A DNA stretch of 64,000 bases from Brucella rhizosphaerae. Its GTDB lineage: Bacteria > Pseudomonadota > Alphaproteobacteria > Rhizobiales > Rhizobiaceae. Positions 34,774-46,978 of the stretch are shown here, in pieces (the stretch's first letter is position 1; every line of letters begins with the position of its first letter). Location: positions 124,001-188,000 of the forward strand of contig NZ_NNRK01000029.1 in assembly GCF_002252475.1 (NCBI RefSeq). The letters are read 5' to 3'. The notes under the pieces are model-generated. The model was not told the origin of the DNA. It made no database searches and saw only the letters and a program-made list of their open reading frames with translations. A program made the position numbers and the translations under genes.

Positions 34774-36600
34774 ATGGCTTTTCAGACTTTTGATGTAACC
34801 ACCAATCCAGCCAACGGTGCACCACGTGTAGCTTTGCTACGCGCGAAGCTGGCCGAGCAGAGCCTTGATGGCTTTCTCGTTCCGCGCGCCGATGAACATC
34901 AGGGCGAATATGTACCGCCGCGCGCCCAGCGCCTTAGCTGGCTCACAGGCTTTACGGGCTCGGCTGGCGCTGCACTGATCATGAAAAAGCAGGCCTACAT
35001 CTTCATCGACGGGCGGTACGAGCTGCAGGTTCGCAATCAGACCGATGGCAATGTGTTTTCTTATGAAAGCCTCGTCACCAATCCGCCTGCCAGCTGGCTC
35101 ACGGAAAACGGCAAGGGCCTGACGATTGGTTTTGATCCATGGCTGCACACGATTTCCGAAGCGGCAGCATTGCGGGAAGCTTTGGAAAGCCAGGGAGGCA
35201 GGCTCGTGCCGGTCGCCCAAAATCTGGTTGACCTCATCTGGGATGACCAGCCGGAAGCACCTCTTGCACCTGTCACCATTCAGCCTGCCCGCTTCGCCGG
35301 TCATGAAGCCGAAGACAAGATCAGGGACATGCAGAAGGTCGTGGCAGGCACAGGCGCAAGCGCAACCGTGCTGACCGATCCATCGTCGGTCGCATGGGTG
35401 TTCAACATTCGCGGCAAGGACGTCTCCAATACGCCACTGCCATTGAGCTTTGCGATTATCCCGGCGGAAGGCGAACCGGAACTCTTCATCGATGAGCGCA
35501 AGCTTGCCATCGAACCGCGCGCCTATCTCACCCAGCTTGCGAAACTGTGCGAACCAGCCAAACTCGAAGGCCACCTGAGCGCACGTGCCGCGAAAGGTGA
35601 GACTATTCTGCTCGATCCGGCATTGGCCGCGGAAAAGCTACGCCTTGCGGTGGAAGCCGCTGGTGGCAGCGTGATTCATGGCAAGGACCCAGCCCGCCTG
35701 CCCCGCGCAATCAAGAACAAGGCAGAGCTTGACGGCTCTCGTTCCGCCCATGAGCGCGACGGCGTGGCAATGGTCAATTTCCTATCCTGGATTGATGGTG
35801 AGACACCCGGAACGGTAGATGAGATCTCGGCAGCACAGCAGCTGGAAGCAAGCCGCGACAAGGCTGGTCGCGATTTTCAGATGCCGCTCGAAGAGCTTTC
35901 CTTCGATTCGATTTCCGGAGCGGGTCCGGACGGCGCAATCATCCATTATCGCGTCAACACAGACACCAATCGCAAACTCGAAGATGGTGAGCTTTATCTG
36001 ATCGACTCCGGTGCGCAATATCGCGATGGCACCACCGACATCACCCGCACGGTTGCAATCGGCACCATTACGCCCGAAACCATCCGTTCTTTCACGCTTG
36101 TTCTGAAGGGCATGATTGCGATCACAACCGCACGCTTCCCGAAAGGCACGCGCGGACAGGATATCGACGTGCTGGCGCGTATTGCGCTCTGGAAGCAGGG
36201 CTTTGATTATGCGCATGGCACAGGCCATGGCGTCGGCAGCTATCTCTCGGTCCATGAAGGCCCACAGAGCATTTCCAGGAAAGGCGCACACGAGCTTCTG
36301 CCCGGCATGATCCTTTCCAATGAGCCAGGCTATTACAAGCCCGGCGCTTACGGTATCCGCATCGAAAACCTGATTGTCGTAAAGGAAGCGGAAGTGCCGT
36401 CGGGCGGTGAGCTGCCGATGATGAGCTTTGAAACGCTCACCTTCTGCCCGATCGACCGTCGTCTGATCGACAAGTCACTGCTCACTCAGGAAGAGCTTGA
36501 TTGGCTGAACGCCTATCACGCAAGCGTGCGTGAGAAGCTTATCGGTCATCTCGATGGTGCTCAGGCCAAGTGGCTGGAGGCGGCAACGGCTGCTCTTTAA
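34774..36600 (+). CDS. Aminopeptidase P (Xaa-Pro aminopeptidase, M24 family)
   Basis: 608 residues from MAFQTFDV, the long three-domain form. Two creatinase-like N-terminal domains (GFLVPRADEHQGEYVPPRAQRLSWLTGFTGSAG; AWVFNIRGKDV) precede the M24 catalytic domain. Metal ligands are visible: YLIDSGAQYRDGTTDITRT (two Asp), GTGHGVGSYLSVHEGP (His) and LSNEPGYYKPGAYGIRIEN (Glu, then Glu). It releases an N-terminal residue preceding proline and probably uses two Mn2+. It starts 80 nt after prmA. The start at 34774 fits the family; a Met 5 codons earlier is less likely. Confidence 0.93.
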   Translation: MAFQTFDVTTNPANGAPRVALLRAKLAEQSLDGFLVPRADEHQGEYVPPRAQRLSWLTGFTGSAGAALIMKKQAYIFIDGRYELQVRNQTDGNVFSYESLVTNPPASWLTENGKGLTIGFDPWLHTISEAAALREALESQGGRLVPVAQNLVDLIWDDQPEAPLAPVTIQPARFAGHEAEDKIRDMQKVVAGTGASATVLTDPSSVAWVFNIRGKDVSNTPLPLSFAIIPAEGEPELFIDERKLAIEPRAYLTQLAKLCEPAKLEGHLSARAAKGETILLDPALAAEKLRLAVEAAGGSVIHGKDPARLPRAIKNKAELDGSRSAHERDGVAMVNFLSWIDGETPGTVDEISAAQQLEASRDKAGRDFQMPLEELSFDSISGAGPDGAIIHYRVNTDTNRKLEDGELYLIDSGAQYRDGTTDITRTVAIGTITPETIRSFTLVLKGMIAITTARFPKGTRGQDIDVLARIALWKQGFDYAHGTGHGVGSYLSVHEGPQSISRKGAHELLPGMILSNEPGYYKPGAYGIRIENLIVVKEAEVPSGGELPMMSFETLTFCPIDRRLIDKSLLTQEELDWLNAYHASVREKLIGHLDGAQAKWLEAATAAL

Positions 36601-36602
36601 AG

Positions 36603-36902
36603 TTAAGCCGGAAAGAAATGGCGTAGCGCGATCAAAAGCGCTGCGCCTGCAAAAAACATCGTCATCATGCCGACACGTAATGACAGCAAAACACAGAAGA
36701 CGAGCACGAGCAGTTCGCGCCAGCCGTGATCCGATGCAGGTGCTGCAACGATTGCCGTAAGAACTGCCGCAGGCACTGCATTCAATGCCGCCTCGACGCG
36801 ATAATGCACACGCTCAAACCGGGATAAAATCAGGTGTCCGCCAACGCGGGTGAGATAGGTGCAAACCGCTCCCGCAAGAATGATCCAGATCGTCGTGGAC
36901 AT
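36603..36902 (-). CDS. AzlD-family branched-chain amino acid transport subunit
   Basis: 99 residues from MSTTIWIILAGAV with about four short helices, matching AzlD. AYLTRVGGHLIL-like sequence (YLTRVGGHLILSRFERV) near residues 15-31 is the family mark. With AzlC it forms a branched-chain amino acid exporter. The start at 36902 directly follows the azlC stop (4-nt gap); the longer frame from 36959 would overlap it. The convergent neighbour, aminopeptidase P, ends 2 nt away. Confidence 0.85.
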   Translation of the reverse strand: MSTTIWIILAGAVCTYLTRVGGHLILSRFERVHYRVEAALNAVPAAVLTAIVAAPASDHGWRELLVLVFCVLLSLRVGMMTMFFAGAALLIALRHFFPA

Positions 36903-36906
36903 GATT

Positions 36907-37638
36907 TTAAGCCTCCCCTGTTTGCGGCTTTGCGAGGATGGCTGCAAGCACAACGCCACCTACGGCACCCAGCGTCACATGCCACGGCGAGCCAACAAGT
37001 TTATAGGCAACGACCGCACAAATCGCGCTGACGATAACCACTGGCCACCAATGTTCACGATGGCGGAAGCTCATCACCATACCAAGAAAATAGATTGGCA
37101 GCAGAAAGTCGATGCCGAGCGCATAGGGATCAGAAATCAGATTGCCAAAGAGCGCCCCAATGAGCGTTTCGAGCAGCCAGCAGACATAGATCGTGAGGCC
37201 CAAGCCCATATACCAGGCAAAGCTTATTTTCTTGCCAGCCTCGGCGCGGATTTCAACCTCGGCATATTGTGGATCAACCAGTAGAAAGAAGGCCGCCGCT
37301 TTCTGCATGAATGTAAAATGGCGGATGCGCCGCCCGACTGTCGCAGAATAAAGAACATGGCGAAAATTGACCGCAAAGATCGATAGGACAATCATCCACG
37401 GTGCGATGTTCTGGCCGAAAAGATCAAGCCCTACCATCTGGCTCGCGCCCGCATAGAGCATCGCACTCATAAACACGGCTTCGACGATCGACAGTCCGTT
37501 ATCGAGAGCTACAGCGCCAAATAACAAGCCGAATGGGGCACCGGCTGCAACAATAGGCACGCCGCGTTTGACGCCGACCCAAAAATCGCTGCGCACTGAA
37601 GCCGATGCTGGCCGAAAACCCTGATCCACGAAAAACAC
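36907..37638 (-). CDS. AzlC-family branched-chain amino acid exporter subunit
   Basis: 243 residues, hydrophobic with about seven to eight helices. The AzlC signature is GVKRGVPIVAAGAPFGLLFGAVALDNGLS and SAMLYAGASQMVGLDLF, then FAVNFRHVLYSATV. It pairs with AzlD, encoded 4 nt downstream, to export leucine-type amino acids or analogues. The ribosome-binding site is not strong. Upstream is a low-GC gap (37,640-37,786). Confidence 0.9.
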   Translation of the reverse strand: MFFVDQGFRPASASVRSDFWVGVKRGVPIVAAGAPFGLLFGAVALDNGLSIVEAVFMSAMLYAGASQMVGLDLFGQNIAPWMIVLSIFAVNFRHVLYSATVGRRIRHFTFMQKAAAFFLLVDPQYAEVEIRAEAGKKISFAWYMGLGLTIYVCWLLETLIGALFGNLISDPYALGIDFLLPIYFLGMVMSFRHREHWWPVVIVSAICAVVAYKLVGSPWHVTLGAVGGVVLAAILAKPQTGEA

Positions 37639-37786
37639 TCCTCACTCAGGGAGTGCTTAGGAAATTTTGATCCAAGTTGAAATCAGTTTTCGCGAAAAAT
37701 CATATTATATGAATCCCACGCAACAAATTGCCGGTTATAAGCTGCATTTCAGCATCACCTATAAGAATGCATGATGGATCAATGCA

Positions 37787-38493
37787 TTATTCTGATGTTT
37801 GCGGAACCGTGCCTTCGATCTTTTTCACCCAGTCTATCAGTGGGCGCGACTGCTCAGCAAACTTCACCAGTCGATCAGAAAGGTCTGCCCGGGCAATGGT
37901 TTCCGGATCGATTTCCATGCGCACGGCAAAATGCCGGTTACGAACCGCATCGAGCAGATCCGGCTCCGTCACGCTTTCAAAACCGCGCGGCGTGCGCTTC
38001 AACCGATCATAATCACTGATCTGCAAACCGCTTTTCCTGAGCTTTGCCACGACAGCGCGATACTCGTCCGGCTTCTCGACAATTGCTTCGCGTATGGCTT
38101 GCAGGACTTCCTTCTTTGGCCCCCACCAAGCCACGCCTGCATAGCAATCACGCACACCCGGCAGGCCTATGCAGACATAGAAGCAGCCGCTCTCGTCCCA
38201 TTTGGTGCCAGAGTTTGAAAGCAATGCAGACAAGTGCCGGTTATAAGGCGCTTTATCCTTGGAAAACCGTGTGTCCCGCTTGATACGGAACTGGGCTTTC
38301 ACACGATCACCCTTGAACGGCAATCTCGCCTTTTCGAACCGCGCTGTCAGCTCCTCTACCAGATCGCCAAGCGGTTCCTTTAGATGCTCTTCAAACAGGT
38401 CCTTGTTTTCAACAAACCACTCGCGGTTCTGATGAAAATCAAGCGCCTTCAGAAAGGGAATAGCCTTGTCGCCGAAACCTTTGAATGGAGCCA

Positions 38494-38494
<1 letters not shown>
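37787..38494 (-). CDS. DUF2461-family protein
   Basis: 235 residues from MAPFKGFGDKAIPFLKALDFHQNREWF, followed by NKDLFEEHLKEPLGDLVEEL, FRIKRDTRFSKDKAPYNRHLSALL and the C-terminal LKRTPRGFE. These are the DUF2461 marks (TIGR02453). Function is unknown; the conserved FxIxRDTRFSKDKxPYK suggests a nucleic-acid or nucleotide-binding role, a guess. The start overlaps the ligA stop (TGATG), so it is co-translated with ligA at the end of the lpxC-bamD-recN-ligA run. Confidence 0.85.
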
Positions 38495-40716
<2,222 letters not shown>

Positions 40717-40757
40717 CTACGAAAACAGCATTCAGCACACAGACTGCTGACAGCGTA

Positions 40758-42437
40758 TTAATCAGCCAATGCGCTGTTCTCAGCCAGCAAACGCTCAGCA
40801 GCGGCGCGTGCTTCATCAGTGATACTGGCACCGGCCAGCATACGCGCGATTTCTTCCTGCCGTTCACCCACACCAATCGAACGGATCGAGGTCGACATGC
40901 GGTCTTCATTTGTTGCTGATTTTGCAATCAGGAAATGCGTCGATGCCCGCGCTGCAACCTGCGGCGCATGGGTAACGGACAGCACCTGAACCCGCGACGA
41001 GAGCCGCGCCAGACGCTGACCGATCGCATCGGCAACCGCTCCACCCACGCCCGTATCAATTTCATCAAATACAAGCGTTGGCGCAGAGCCACGATCAGCG
41101 AGCGCTACTTTAAGCGCCAGCAGGAAACGTGAAAGTTCGCCACCAGAAGCAACCTTCATCATCGGGCCTGCACGGGTGCCAGGATTGGTTCGAACCCAAT
41201 ATTCAACCGTATCGATGCCTTCGGCGGCCCGCGCATTGGTATCGGTGGTCATTTCCACGATGAATTCAGCACGTTCCAGCTTAAGTGCCGGAAGCTCCGC
41301 CATGACAGCGGTTTTCAGATGATCGGCCGTGTCTTTACGGCGTTCAGAGAGAGCCTTCGCTGCCGTATCATAAGAAGCACGCGTTTCGGTTGCCTGTGCC
41401 TCGAGCTGGATCAGCCTTTCCGCACCCGCATCAAGATCGGCGAGATCAGCATCCATCTTGTCGCGCAATGCAGGCAAGCCCTCAACCGCAACAGAATATT
41501 TGCGGGCAGCTGCTCTGAGAGCAAAAAGTCGCTCTTCGACCTGTTCCAGCACGCGTGGGTCAAAATCAATCTCGCGCATGGCGTGGTCGATGCCATCCTG
41601 CGCCAGCGCCAAACTGTTGAGCGCTTCGTCAATCGCCTTACATACCGGCTCCAGCAGATGTGGTGCTTCCGGAATTTTACGCTCCAGACGGCGCACAAGG
41701 CTCGCAAGTGTCGGCACCGGCGAACCATTGCCTGACAGAAGCTCACCAGCTTCATTCACATCGCCTGCAATCTTTTCCGATTTCATCATCGTCGCACGGC
41801 GCTCGGCGAGCTCTTCTTCCTCGCCCGGCTGCGGATCAAGCTTGGTCAGTTCTGCAACCGATGAACGCAGGTAATCCCCTTCACGTTCCGCCTGTTCGAC
41901 GCGCGCACGATGTTTCGACAAGGCGTTTTCCGCGTCGCGCCATGCCTTGTAGCGCTCGCGAACGACAACAGTCTCTGCATCAAGCCCGCCAAAAGCATCC
42001 AGCAATGTGCGATGAAGATCGGTATCAATCAGCGCACGATCATCATGCTGACCGTGAATTTCCACGAGACGTTTGCCCAGCTCGCGCAGCAACGCAACAC
42101 TTGCAGCCTGATCGTTGATGAAAACGCGGGTGCGACCATCCCCCATCTGGAGACGACGCAAGATGACGTCACCGTCATCCTCAAAACCATTTTCGCGGAG
42201 AAAGCTCCGGGCAGGATGTGCGCCAGGCACATCGAACACCGCAGTCACCTGCCCCTGATCTGCGCCATGACGCACCAGAGAAGAGTCGCCGCGTGCGCCA
42301 AGCGCAAGCGACAACGAATCAAGCAGGATTGACTTGCCAGCGCCGGTCTCGCCCGTAAGTACGGACAAGCCGGTCTTGAACTCGATGTCGAGCCTTTCAA
42401 TCAGGACAATATCTCGGATCGACAGGTGCGACAGCAT
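40758..42437 (-). CDS. recN: DNA repair protein RecN
   Basis: 559 residues, an SMC-like ATPase acting in double-strand break repair. Walker A is LTGETGAGKSILLDSLSLALG near the N-terminus, the Q-loop is IHGQHDDRAL, two coiled-coil arms of about 100 residues each span the middle, the signature is VASGGELSRFLLALKV and Walker B is TLVFDEIDTGVGG. It starts 12 nt after bamD ends. In Rhizobiales recN commonly lies between bamD and ligA, as here. Confidence 0.96.
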   Translation of the reverse strand: MLSHLSIRDIVLIERLDIEFKTGLSVLTGETGAGKSILLDSLSLALGARGDSSLVRHGADQGQVTAVFDVPGAHPARSFLRENGFEDDGDVILRRLQMGDGRTRVFINDQAASVALLRELGKRLVEIHGQHDDRALIDTDLHRTLLDAFGGLDAETVVVRERYKAWRDAENALSKHRARVEQAEREGDYLRSSVAELTKLDPQPGEEEELAERRATMMKSEKIAGDVNEAGELLSGNGSPVPTLASLVRRLERKIPEAPHLLEPVCKAIDEALNSLALAQDGIDHAMREIDFDPRVLEQVEERLFALRAAARKYSVAVEGLPALRDKMDADLADLDAGAERLIQLEAQATETRASYDTAAKALSERRKDTADHLKTAVMAELPALKLERAEFIVEMTTDTNARAAEGIDTVEYWVRTNPGTRAGPMMKVASGGELSRFLLALKVALADRGSAPTLVFDEIDTGVGGAVADAIGQRLARLSSRVQVLSVTHAPQVAARASTHFLIAKSATNEDRMSTSIRSIGVGERQEEIARMLAGASITDEARAAAERLLAENSALAD

Positions 42438-42449
42438 GCGGGTATCGGC

Positions 42450-43313
42450 TTAGGCGCCGCCACCCGTGATAAGTGACGAGGCCTTAGCAAGCCACGAACC
42501 GCCATTCTCACGTGGCTCAAGGCCACCACTCTGCAAGAGCTTGTAAGAATCCTTATACCAGCGGCTGTCGGGGAAGTTTTTACCCAATACCGACGCTGCC
42601 ATCTGCGCTTCTGGTGTCAGGCCAAGCGCATAATAGGCTTCAACCAGACGCGCCAGCGCTTCTTCCACCTGACGGGTGTTGGAATATTCTTCAACAACCA
42701 GACGGAAGCGCTTGATCGATGCAAGATATTCCTTGCGCTCAAGATAATAACGTCCGACCTGCATTTCCTTGCCGGCAAGCTGGTCGCGAGCCACACGGAT
42801 TTTGGTCTTGGCATCGTCAACATATTCGGATGTTGGGAAGCGATCGACCACTTCCTGCATCGCGGCAATTGCGCGACGGCTCGCTGCCTGATCACGGGTC
42901 ACATCGGGGATCTGGCGGAAATAGCTCAGTCCGATGATGTAATAAGCGTAAGCCGATTCAGGCGAAGTCGGATAAAGCGTATTATAACGCTTGGCCATGC
43001 TGATGGCTTCTTCGTAATTACCCTGACGGTAATTCGTGAAGGCAGCCATAACAAGCGACTTGCGTGCCCATTCGGTGTAGGGATGCTGACGATCAACGGC
43101 CGCAAACTTCTTCGCAGCTTCGCCGAGACGGCCTGCATCGAGGTTAGCAAGACCTTCGTTGTAAAGCTTGTCCGCCGGATCGATCGTCTCTACATACTTG
43201 GACAGATCGATATCGTCGTTTTTGCTGGCACATCCCGCAAGCGGAACAAAAACGGCAAGAGCGCTGGCAAGCAGCGCGGTTTTCGTCTTCACCGGGAATT
43301 TCGAACTCGTCAT
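42450..43313 (-). CDS. bamD: Outer membrane assembly lipoprotein BamD
   Basis: 287 residues from [12 protein letters not shown] lipoprotein signal with lipobox LAGC (about residues 24-27) anchors it to the outer membrane. The mature part has TPR-like helices: [42 protein letters not shown], then [21 protein letters not shown] and [17 protein letters not shown]. BamD helps BamA insert beta-barrel proteins. GGAG before ATG 43313 supports this start rather than the longer frame to 43460. Its 5' leader holds a perfect hairpin (43357-43377). Confidence 0.94.
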   Translation of the reverse strand: MTSSKFPVKTKTALLASALAVFVPLAGCASKNDDIDLSKYVETIDPADKLYNEGLANLDAGRLGEAAKKFAAVDRQHPYTEWARKSLVMAAFTNYRQGNYEEAISMAKRYNTLYPTSPESAYAYYIIGLSYFRQIPDVTRDQAASRRAIAAMQEVVDRFPTSEYVDDAKTKIRVARDQLAGKEMQVGRYYLERKEYLASIKRFRLVVEEYSNTRQVEEALARLVEAYYALGLTPEAQMAASVLGKNFPDSRWYKDSYKLLQSGGLEPRENGGSWLAKASSLITGGGA

Positions 43314-43686
43314 GCGGTCTCCGGCCATCTGGCAACGTCTTTTCTGTCTGGAGCAACGTGAACTCTTCAAGTTCACGGCTTTCCCCATTCTTCCCAATAC
43401 ATCAGCATCAGCGCATAGGTAAACATAGCCGAGGCTGTTTTGGCAGTTCATAAACCACATGCTGGCTAAATCGGCAATCGTCTAGCTGATCAATCGTCCG
43501 AATTTGGCGCGCATAAGGCATGAATACCTTCGCCTGAAGCTATATCTATGCAAACCAATGGCTTTTCCTCATCCAATGCAGAGGCTTGGCTGTCAGTCCA
43601 CAATGCATACGCCGACTCAAGGCGCAGAAGACCCGGCGATCACGGCCCAATTATGGCCATAAACGCGCGAGTATTCTGTAGGTACT
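43314..43686 (-). other. 373-bp gap between lpxC and bamD with a perfect leader hairpin
   Basis: No gene is supported. The inverted repeat CGTGAACT/AGTTCACG (43357-43364, 43370-43377) with a 5-nt loop lies 44 nt before the bamD start. Without a T-run on the minus strand it is not a clear terminator; it may be an operator or leader structure. The rest shows nothing I can interpret. Confidence 0.5.
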
Positions 43687-44625
43687 TCAAAGTGCCCAAG
43701 GCGCGGAAATATTTGGCCGGGCAACAACGAAATCCGAGCTGTCGGCATTGCGGCGCACGCCACTCGATTCAACGATATCGTAATTCGACTTATCGGCGAG
43801 AAGTGCTTTCACGGTTTCCGCATTCAGCTTGTGACCACCGCGATAAGAACGGAAGCAACCAATAAACGGCAAACCGGCAAGCGATATGTCGCCTACTGCA
43901 TCCAGCGTCTTGTGACGCACGAATTCATCCTTGAAACGTAAGCCGCCTGGATTGATCACCGAATTATCGTCGCCAATCACAAGTGAATTGTCGAGCGAAG
44001 AGCCCAGTGCCAGACCGGCTGCCCAAAGGCGTTCAACATCCTTCATGAAGCCAAAAGTCCGAGCCGTCGATATTTCATTACGGAAGGCTTCTTCAGACAT
44101 GTCGGCAGCAAACTTCTGTCGACCAATCAGCGGGCATTCAAAGTCAATCTCGACCTCAAAACGCGTACCCGAATAAGGCTGGAATTCACCCCATGAGCCG
44201 CCCGCTTCCACGCGCACGGTCTTCAGGATTCGAATAAAGCGGCGCTTTGCTTCCTGAATCACAATGCCAGCTTCATCGAAAGCCTCGATAAAGCTTGCAG
44301 ATGTTCCATCGAGAATCGGAATTTCGGGCCCATCTACTTCAACAATAAGATTGTCGATGCCAACAGCAGCAACCGCTGCCATCAAGTGCTCCACAGTGTT
44401 GACGCGTGCTTCCTGCGGTCCCAGTGCTGTGGACAAATCCGTCGCACCAATTTCCGAGACATGGGCGCGGATATCGCGTGAAGCTGTACCGAGGTCCGAG
44501 CGCTGGAAAATGATTCCCGCATCAGCATCAGCCGGCTGAAACGTCACCGATGCAGGCGATCCGCCGTGGACACCAACGCCAGACAGCGTAACCGCGCGAC
44601 CGATTGTTTTTTGATAAACGCTCAA
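43687..44625 (-). CDS. lpxC: UDP-3-O-acyl-N-acetylglucosamine deacetylase LpxC
   Basis: 312 residues if it starts at the TTG 44625 (SVYQKTIGRAVTL). It catalyses the committed step of lipid A synthesis. Zinc ligands are in VNTVEHLMAAVAA (His) and in FVRHKTLDAVGD (His, Asp); the catalytic Glu/His region EHLMAAV and FIGCFRSYRGGH are in place. Homology begins about at this TTG; an ATG at 44673 would add 16 residues with no family support, yet the ribosome-binding site is weak for both. The gene follows ftsZ but is separated by a terminator and a repeat, so it probably has its own promoter. Confidence 0.95.
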   Translation of the reverse strand: MSVYQKTIGRAVTLSGVGVHGGSPASVTFQPADADAGIIFQRSDLGTASRDIRAHVSEIGATDLSTALGPQEARVNTVEHLMAAVAAVGIDNLIVEVDGPEIPILDGTSASFIEAFDEAGIVIQEAKRRFIRILKTVRVEAGGSWGEFQPYSGTRFEVEIDFECPLIGRQKFAADMSEEAFRNEISTARTFGFMKDVERLWAAGLALGSSLDNSLVIGDDNSVINPGGLRFKDEFVRHKTLDAVGDISLAGLPFIGCFRSYRGGHKLNAETVKALLADKSNYDIVESSGVRRNADSSDFVVARPNISAPWAL

Positions 44626-44708
44626 AACCAGTCCAATCTCATTATCATAAGGGGCAAGAGCCGGACCTCTCACGAGGCGCGCCTGCCGGGCGTGCAGTGC
44701 CTGCGTTA

Positions 44709-44797
44709 GAGCGCATTTCGATCAGATTGGCGCTCAAATATTTTATTTCAACGCGCACCCTATCCGAAAACCGTTTCACACTTTTCGGGGTGCGCTT
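44709..44797. repeat. Dispersed intergenic palindromes, copy 5, between ftsZ and lpxC
   Basis: GCGCACCctatCCGAAAA, a short spacer, then TTTTCGGGGTGCGC (44753-44796): perfect outer arms GCGCACC/GGTGCGC and inner arms CCGAAAA/TTTTCGG. A shorter AGCGC/GCGCT repeat precedes it (44710-44735). The CCGAAAA-GTGTGAAA-TTTTCGG heart is shared with copies 1 and 3. The remainder of the gap (44,800-45,090) is AT-rich and is probably the lpxC promoter side; no further element is clear. Confidence 0.7.
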
Positions 44798-45092
44798 CCA
44801 GCAATCGCCAGCTTCCGTCATGCATTTCTATAATAAGATAGATATGGCGAAAATAGCGATGAATACACGAAAAACAGCTCACATCCCTATGCAAACGCTA
44901 TCATGCAATCCTTGAGAAAATAGTGATGCTCGGCAGCCGTTCAAAATCACGCTTTCTTACAAAATATAACGAAAACCCCTAATACATCTCGCGCAAAAGA
45001 AGGAACCGGCGTGCGGACGGCAACACGCTTTAAAAACAATGATTTGAAGGGAGTGGCTCAGCCCTTGCAGACCGTGACAGATTTTAACGAAA

Positions 45093-45125
45093 AAAGCCGT
45101 GGGAATAACCCCACGGCTTTCTCAG
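45093..45125 (-). terminator. Rho-independent terminator after ftsZ
   Basis: AAAGCCGTGGG pairs perfectly with CCCACGGCTTT (45093-45103, 45110-45120), loop 6 nt, followed on the minus strand by TTTTTTCG. It lies 27 nt after the ftsZ stop and separates ftsZ from lpxC. Confidence 0.9.
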
Positions 45126-45146
45126 TTTGAAAGTCAGATCAGATGA

Positions 45147-46871
45147 TTAGTTCGACTGACGGCGCAGGAATGCCGGGATTTCGAGCTGATCTTCTTCCGA
45201 AGCCGCACGTGGCTGCGGGCGGCCCTGATCGTCAAGCTGGCCACGACGTGGAGCATAGATCGAGCTGTCCTGCTGCATTGGGCGGCGCTGTTCTGGCTGA
45301 CGCATCGAAGGCTCACGATGCTGTGCAGGCTCCAGACGAGCTGCTGGCTGCTCTTCTTCACGGCGCGACGACAGACCATGTGTCAGGCGCTTGAGAAGGC
45401 TCATCGGTCCGCGTTCTTCCTGAACAGGCTGCTGAGGCGCAGCACGACGTGCATTGATTTCTGCCTGAGCGACTGGGGGAAAGTCAGACACCGCTGGCAT
45501 ACGCGGAGCAGGACGTGGCTGTGGAGCCGGTTCTGCGTGCATCTGCTGTGGCTGCTGATATGCCTGCGGCTGCACTGCATGAGCAGCTGCCTGATTGTTG
45601 ATCATCTGCGGCTGAGGAGCGGCCGGACGGGCAACAGGTGCGCGTTCAAAGCTATCAGCAGCAGGAGCCTGGAAAATGCGGCTCTGCGGACGGAAATCCG
45701 GAGCAGCCGATGCTGCAGGAGCAGCAGTGGCAGCTGGCATTTCGCTTTCGATCGACTGAGCAGCAGGAGCAGCTGTCTCAGCCTGACGCGGCTGTTCAGT
45801 AACCGGAAGACGCAGAGCGCCATGCGGAGCCATCGGCTTTGCCTGTTGTGCAGCTGGCTTTACTGGCTGGCGAAATTCCAGCGGCGCCGGGGCCGCATCT
45901 CCAATCTGCTTGTCGATGCCGGTCGCAACAACGGATACACGGATGACGCCTTCGAGGCCTTCGTCGAAGGTCGCGCCGAGAATGATGTTGGCTTCCGGAT
46001 CAACTTCTTCGCGGATACGGGTTGCAGCTTCATCGACTTCAAAGAGGGTCATGTCACGACCACCGGTGATCGAGATCAGGAGACCCTTTGCACCGCGCAT
46101 CGAAGTTTCGTCGAGCAGTGGGTTAGCAATCGCAGCTTCAGCAGCAGCCATCGCACGACCTTCGCCCGAAGCTTCACCAGTGCCCATCATTGCCTTGCCC
46201 ATTTCGCGCATGACCGAACGAACGTCAGCGAAATCGAGGTTGATGAGGCCTTCCTTGACCATCAGATCGGTGATGCAGGCAACACCGGAATAGAGCACCT
46301 GATCAGCCATTGCGAATGCATCGGCGAAGGTGGTCTTGTCGTTGGCAATACGGAAGAGGTTCTGGTTCGGAATGACGATCAGAGTATCGACGTTCTTCTG
46401 CAGTTCTTCGATACCGTACTCAGCCGTCTTCATGCGGCGAGCACCTTCAAAGTGGAAAGGCTTAGTAACAACGCCAACGGTGAGGATACCGCGTTCGCGT
46501 GCAGCGCGTGCCACAACAGGAGCCGCACCAGTACCGGTGCCGCCGCCCATGCCGGCAGTGACGAAGCACATATGCGTGCCATTGAGATGATCGACGATTT
46601 CGTCGATGCATTCTTCAGCAGCCGCACGGCCTACTTCTGGCTGGGAGCCAGCGCCGAGGCCTTCGGTGACAGCAGCGCCAAGCTGGATCATGCGTTCAGA
46701 CTTCGACATCGTCAGAGCCTGTGCGTCGGTGTTGGCAACGACAAAATCCACGCCGCGCAGACCGGCATTGATCATGTTGTTTACCGCGTTGCCGCCGCCA
46801 CCGCCGACACCGAATACGGTGATGCGAGGCTTCAGCTCGGTGATGTCCGGCTTTTGCAGATTAATGGTCAT
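45147..46871 (-). CDS. ftsZ: Cell division GTPase FtsZ
   Basis: 574 residues from [34 protein letters not shown]. The tubulin-like GTPase domain (to about residue 320) has the [10 protein letters not shown] signature loop, NTDAQAL and the T7 loop with [12 protein letters not shown] Pro/Gln/Ala-rich linker of about 230 residues follows (about 325-560), much longer than in E. coli, and the conserved C-terminal peptide [10 protein letters not shown] binds FtsA and other partners. It polymerises the Z-ring at midcell. GAGGAACGAGA upstream supports the start. FtsA, FtsQ and DdlB genes lie upstream. Confidence 0.97.
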   Translation of the reverse strand: MTINLQKPDITELKPRITVFGVGGGGGNAVNNMINAGLRGVDFVVANTDAQALTMSKSERMIQLGAAVTEGLGAGSQPEVGRAAAEECIDEIVDHLNGTHMCFVTAGMGGGTGTGAAPVVARAARERGILTVGVVTKPFHFEGARRMKTAEYGIEELQKNVDTLIVIPNQNLFRIANDKTTFADAFAMADQVLYSGVACITDLMVKEGLINLDFADVRSVMREMGKAMMGTGEASGEGRAMAAAEAAIANPLLDETSMRGAKGLLISITGGRDMTLFEVDEAATRIREEVDPEANIILGATFDEGLEGVIRVSVVATGIDKQIGDAAPAPLEFRQPVKPAAQQAKPMAPHGALRLPVTEQPRQAETAAPAAQSIESEMPAATAAPAASAAPDFRPQSRIFQAPAADSFERAPVARPAAPQPQMINNQAAAHAVQPQAYQQPQQMHAEPAPQPRPAPRMPAVSDFPPVAQAEINARRAAPQQPVQEERGPMSLLKRLTHGLSSRREEEQPAARLEPAQHREPSMRQPEQRRPMQQDSSIYAPRRGQLDDQGRPQPRAASEEDQLEIPAFLRRQSN

Positions 46872-46978
46872 GGTTCTCGTTCCTCTTAAGCCTCTCACCG
46901 CTTCGCCGCCGCGGTGCTAATTGGTTATTACGCTGATGGTTACGCCCACATCACGCAATCAAATCACTCAATGTGTAC

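Noticed and set aside
43548..43865. 105-codon plus-strand frame in the bamD-lpxC gap
   Set aside because: It runs into the antisense of lpxC, with no domain and no ribosome-binding site.
45318..46889. A 523-codon plus-strand frame across ftsZ
   Set aside because: It lies antisense to FtsZ, whose sequence is unmistakable, and its product is rich in Cys, Arg and Ser with no domain. It is a mirror of codon bias.
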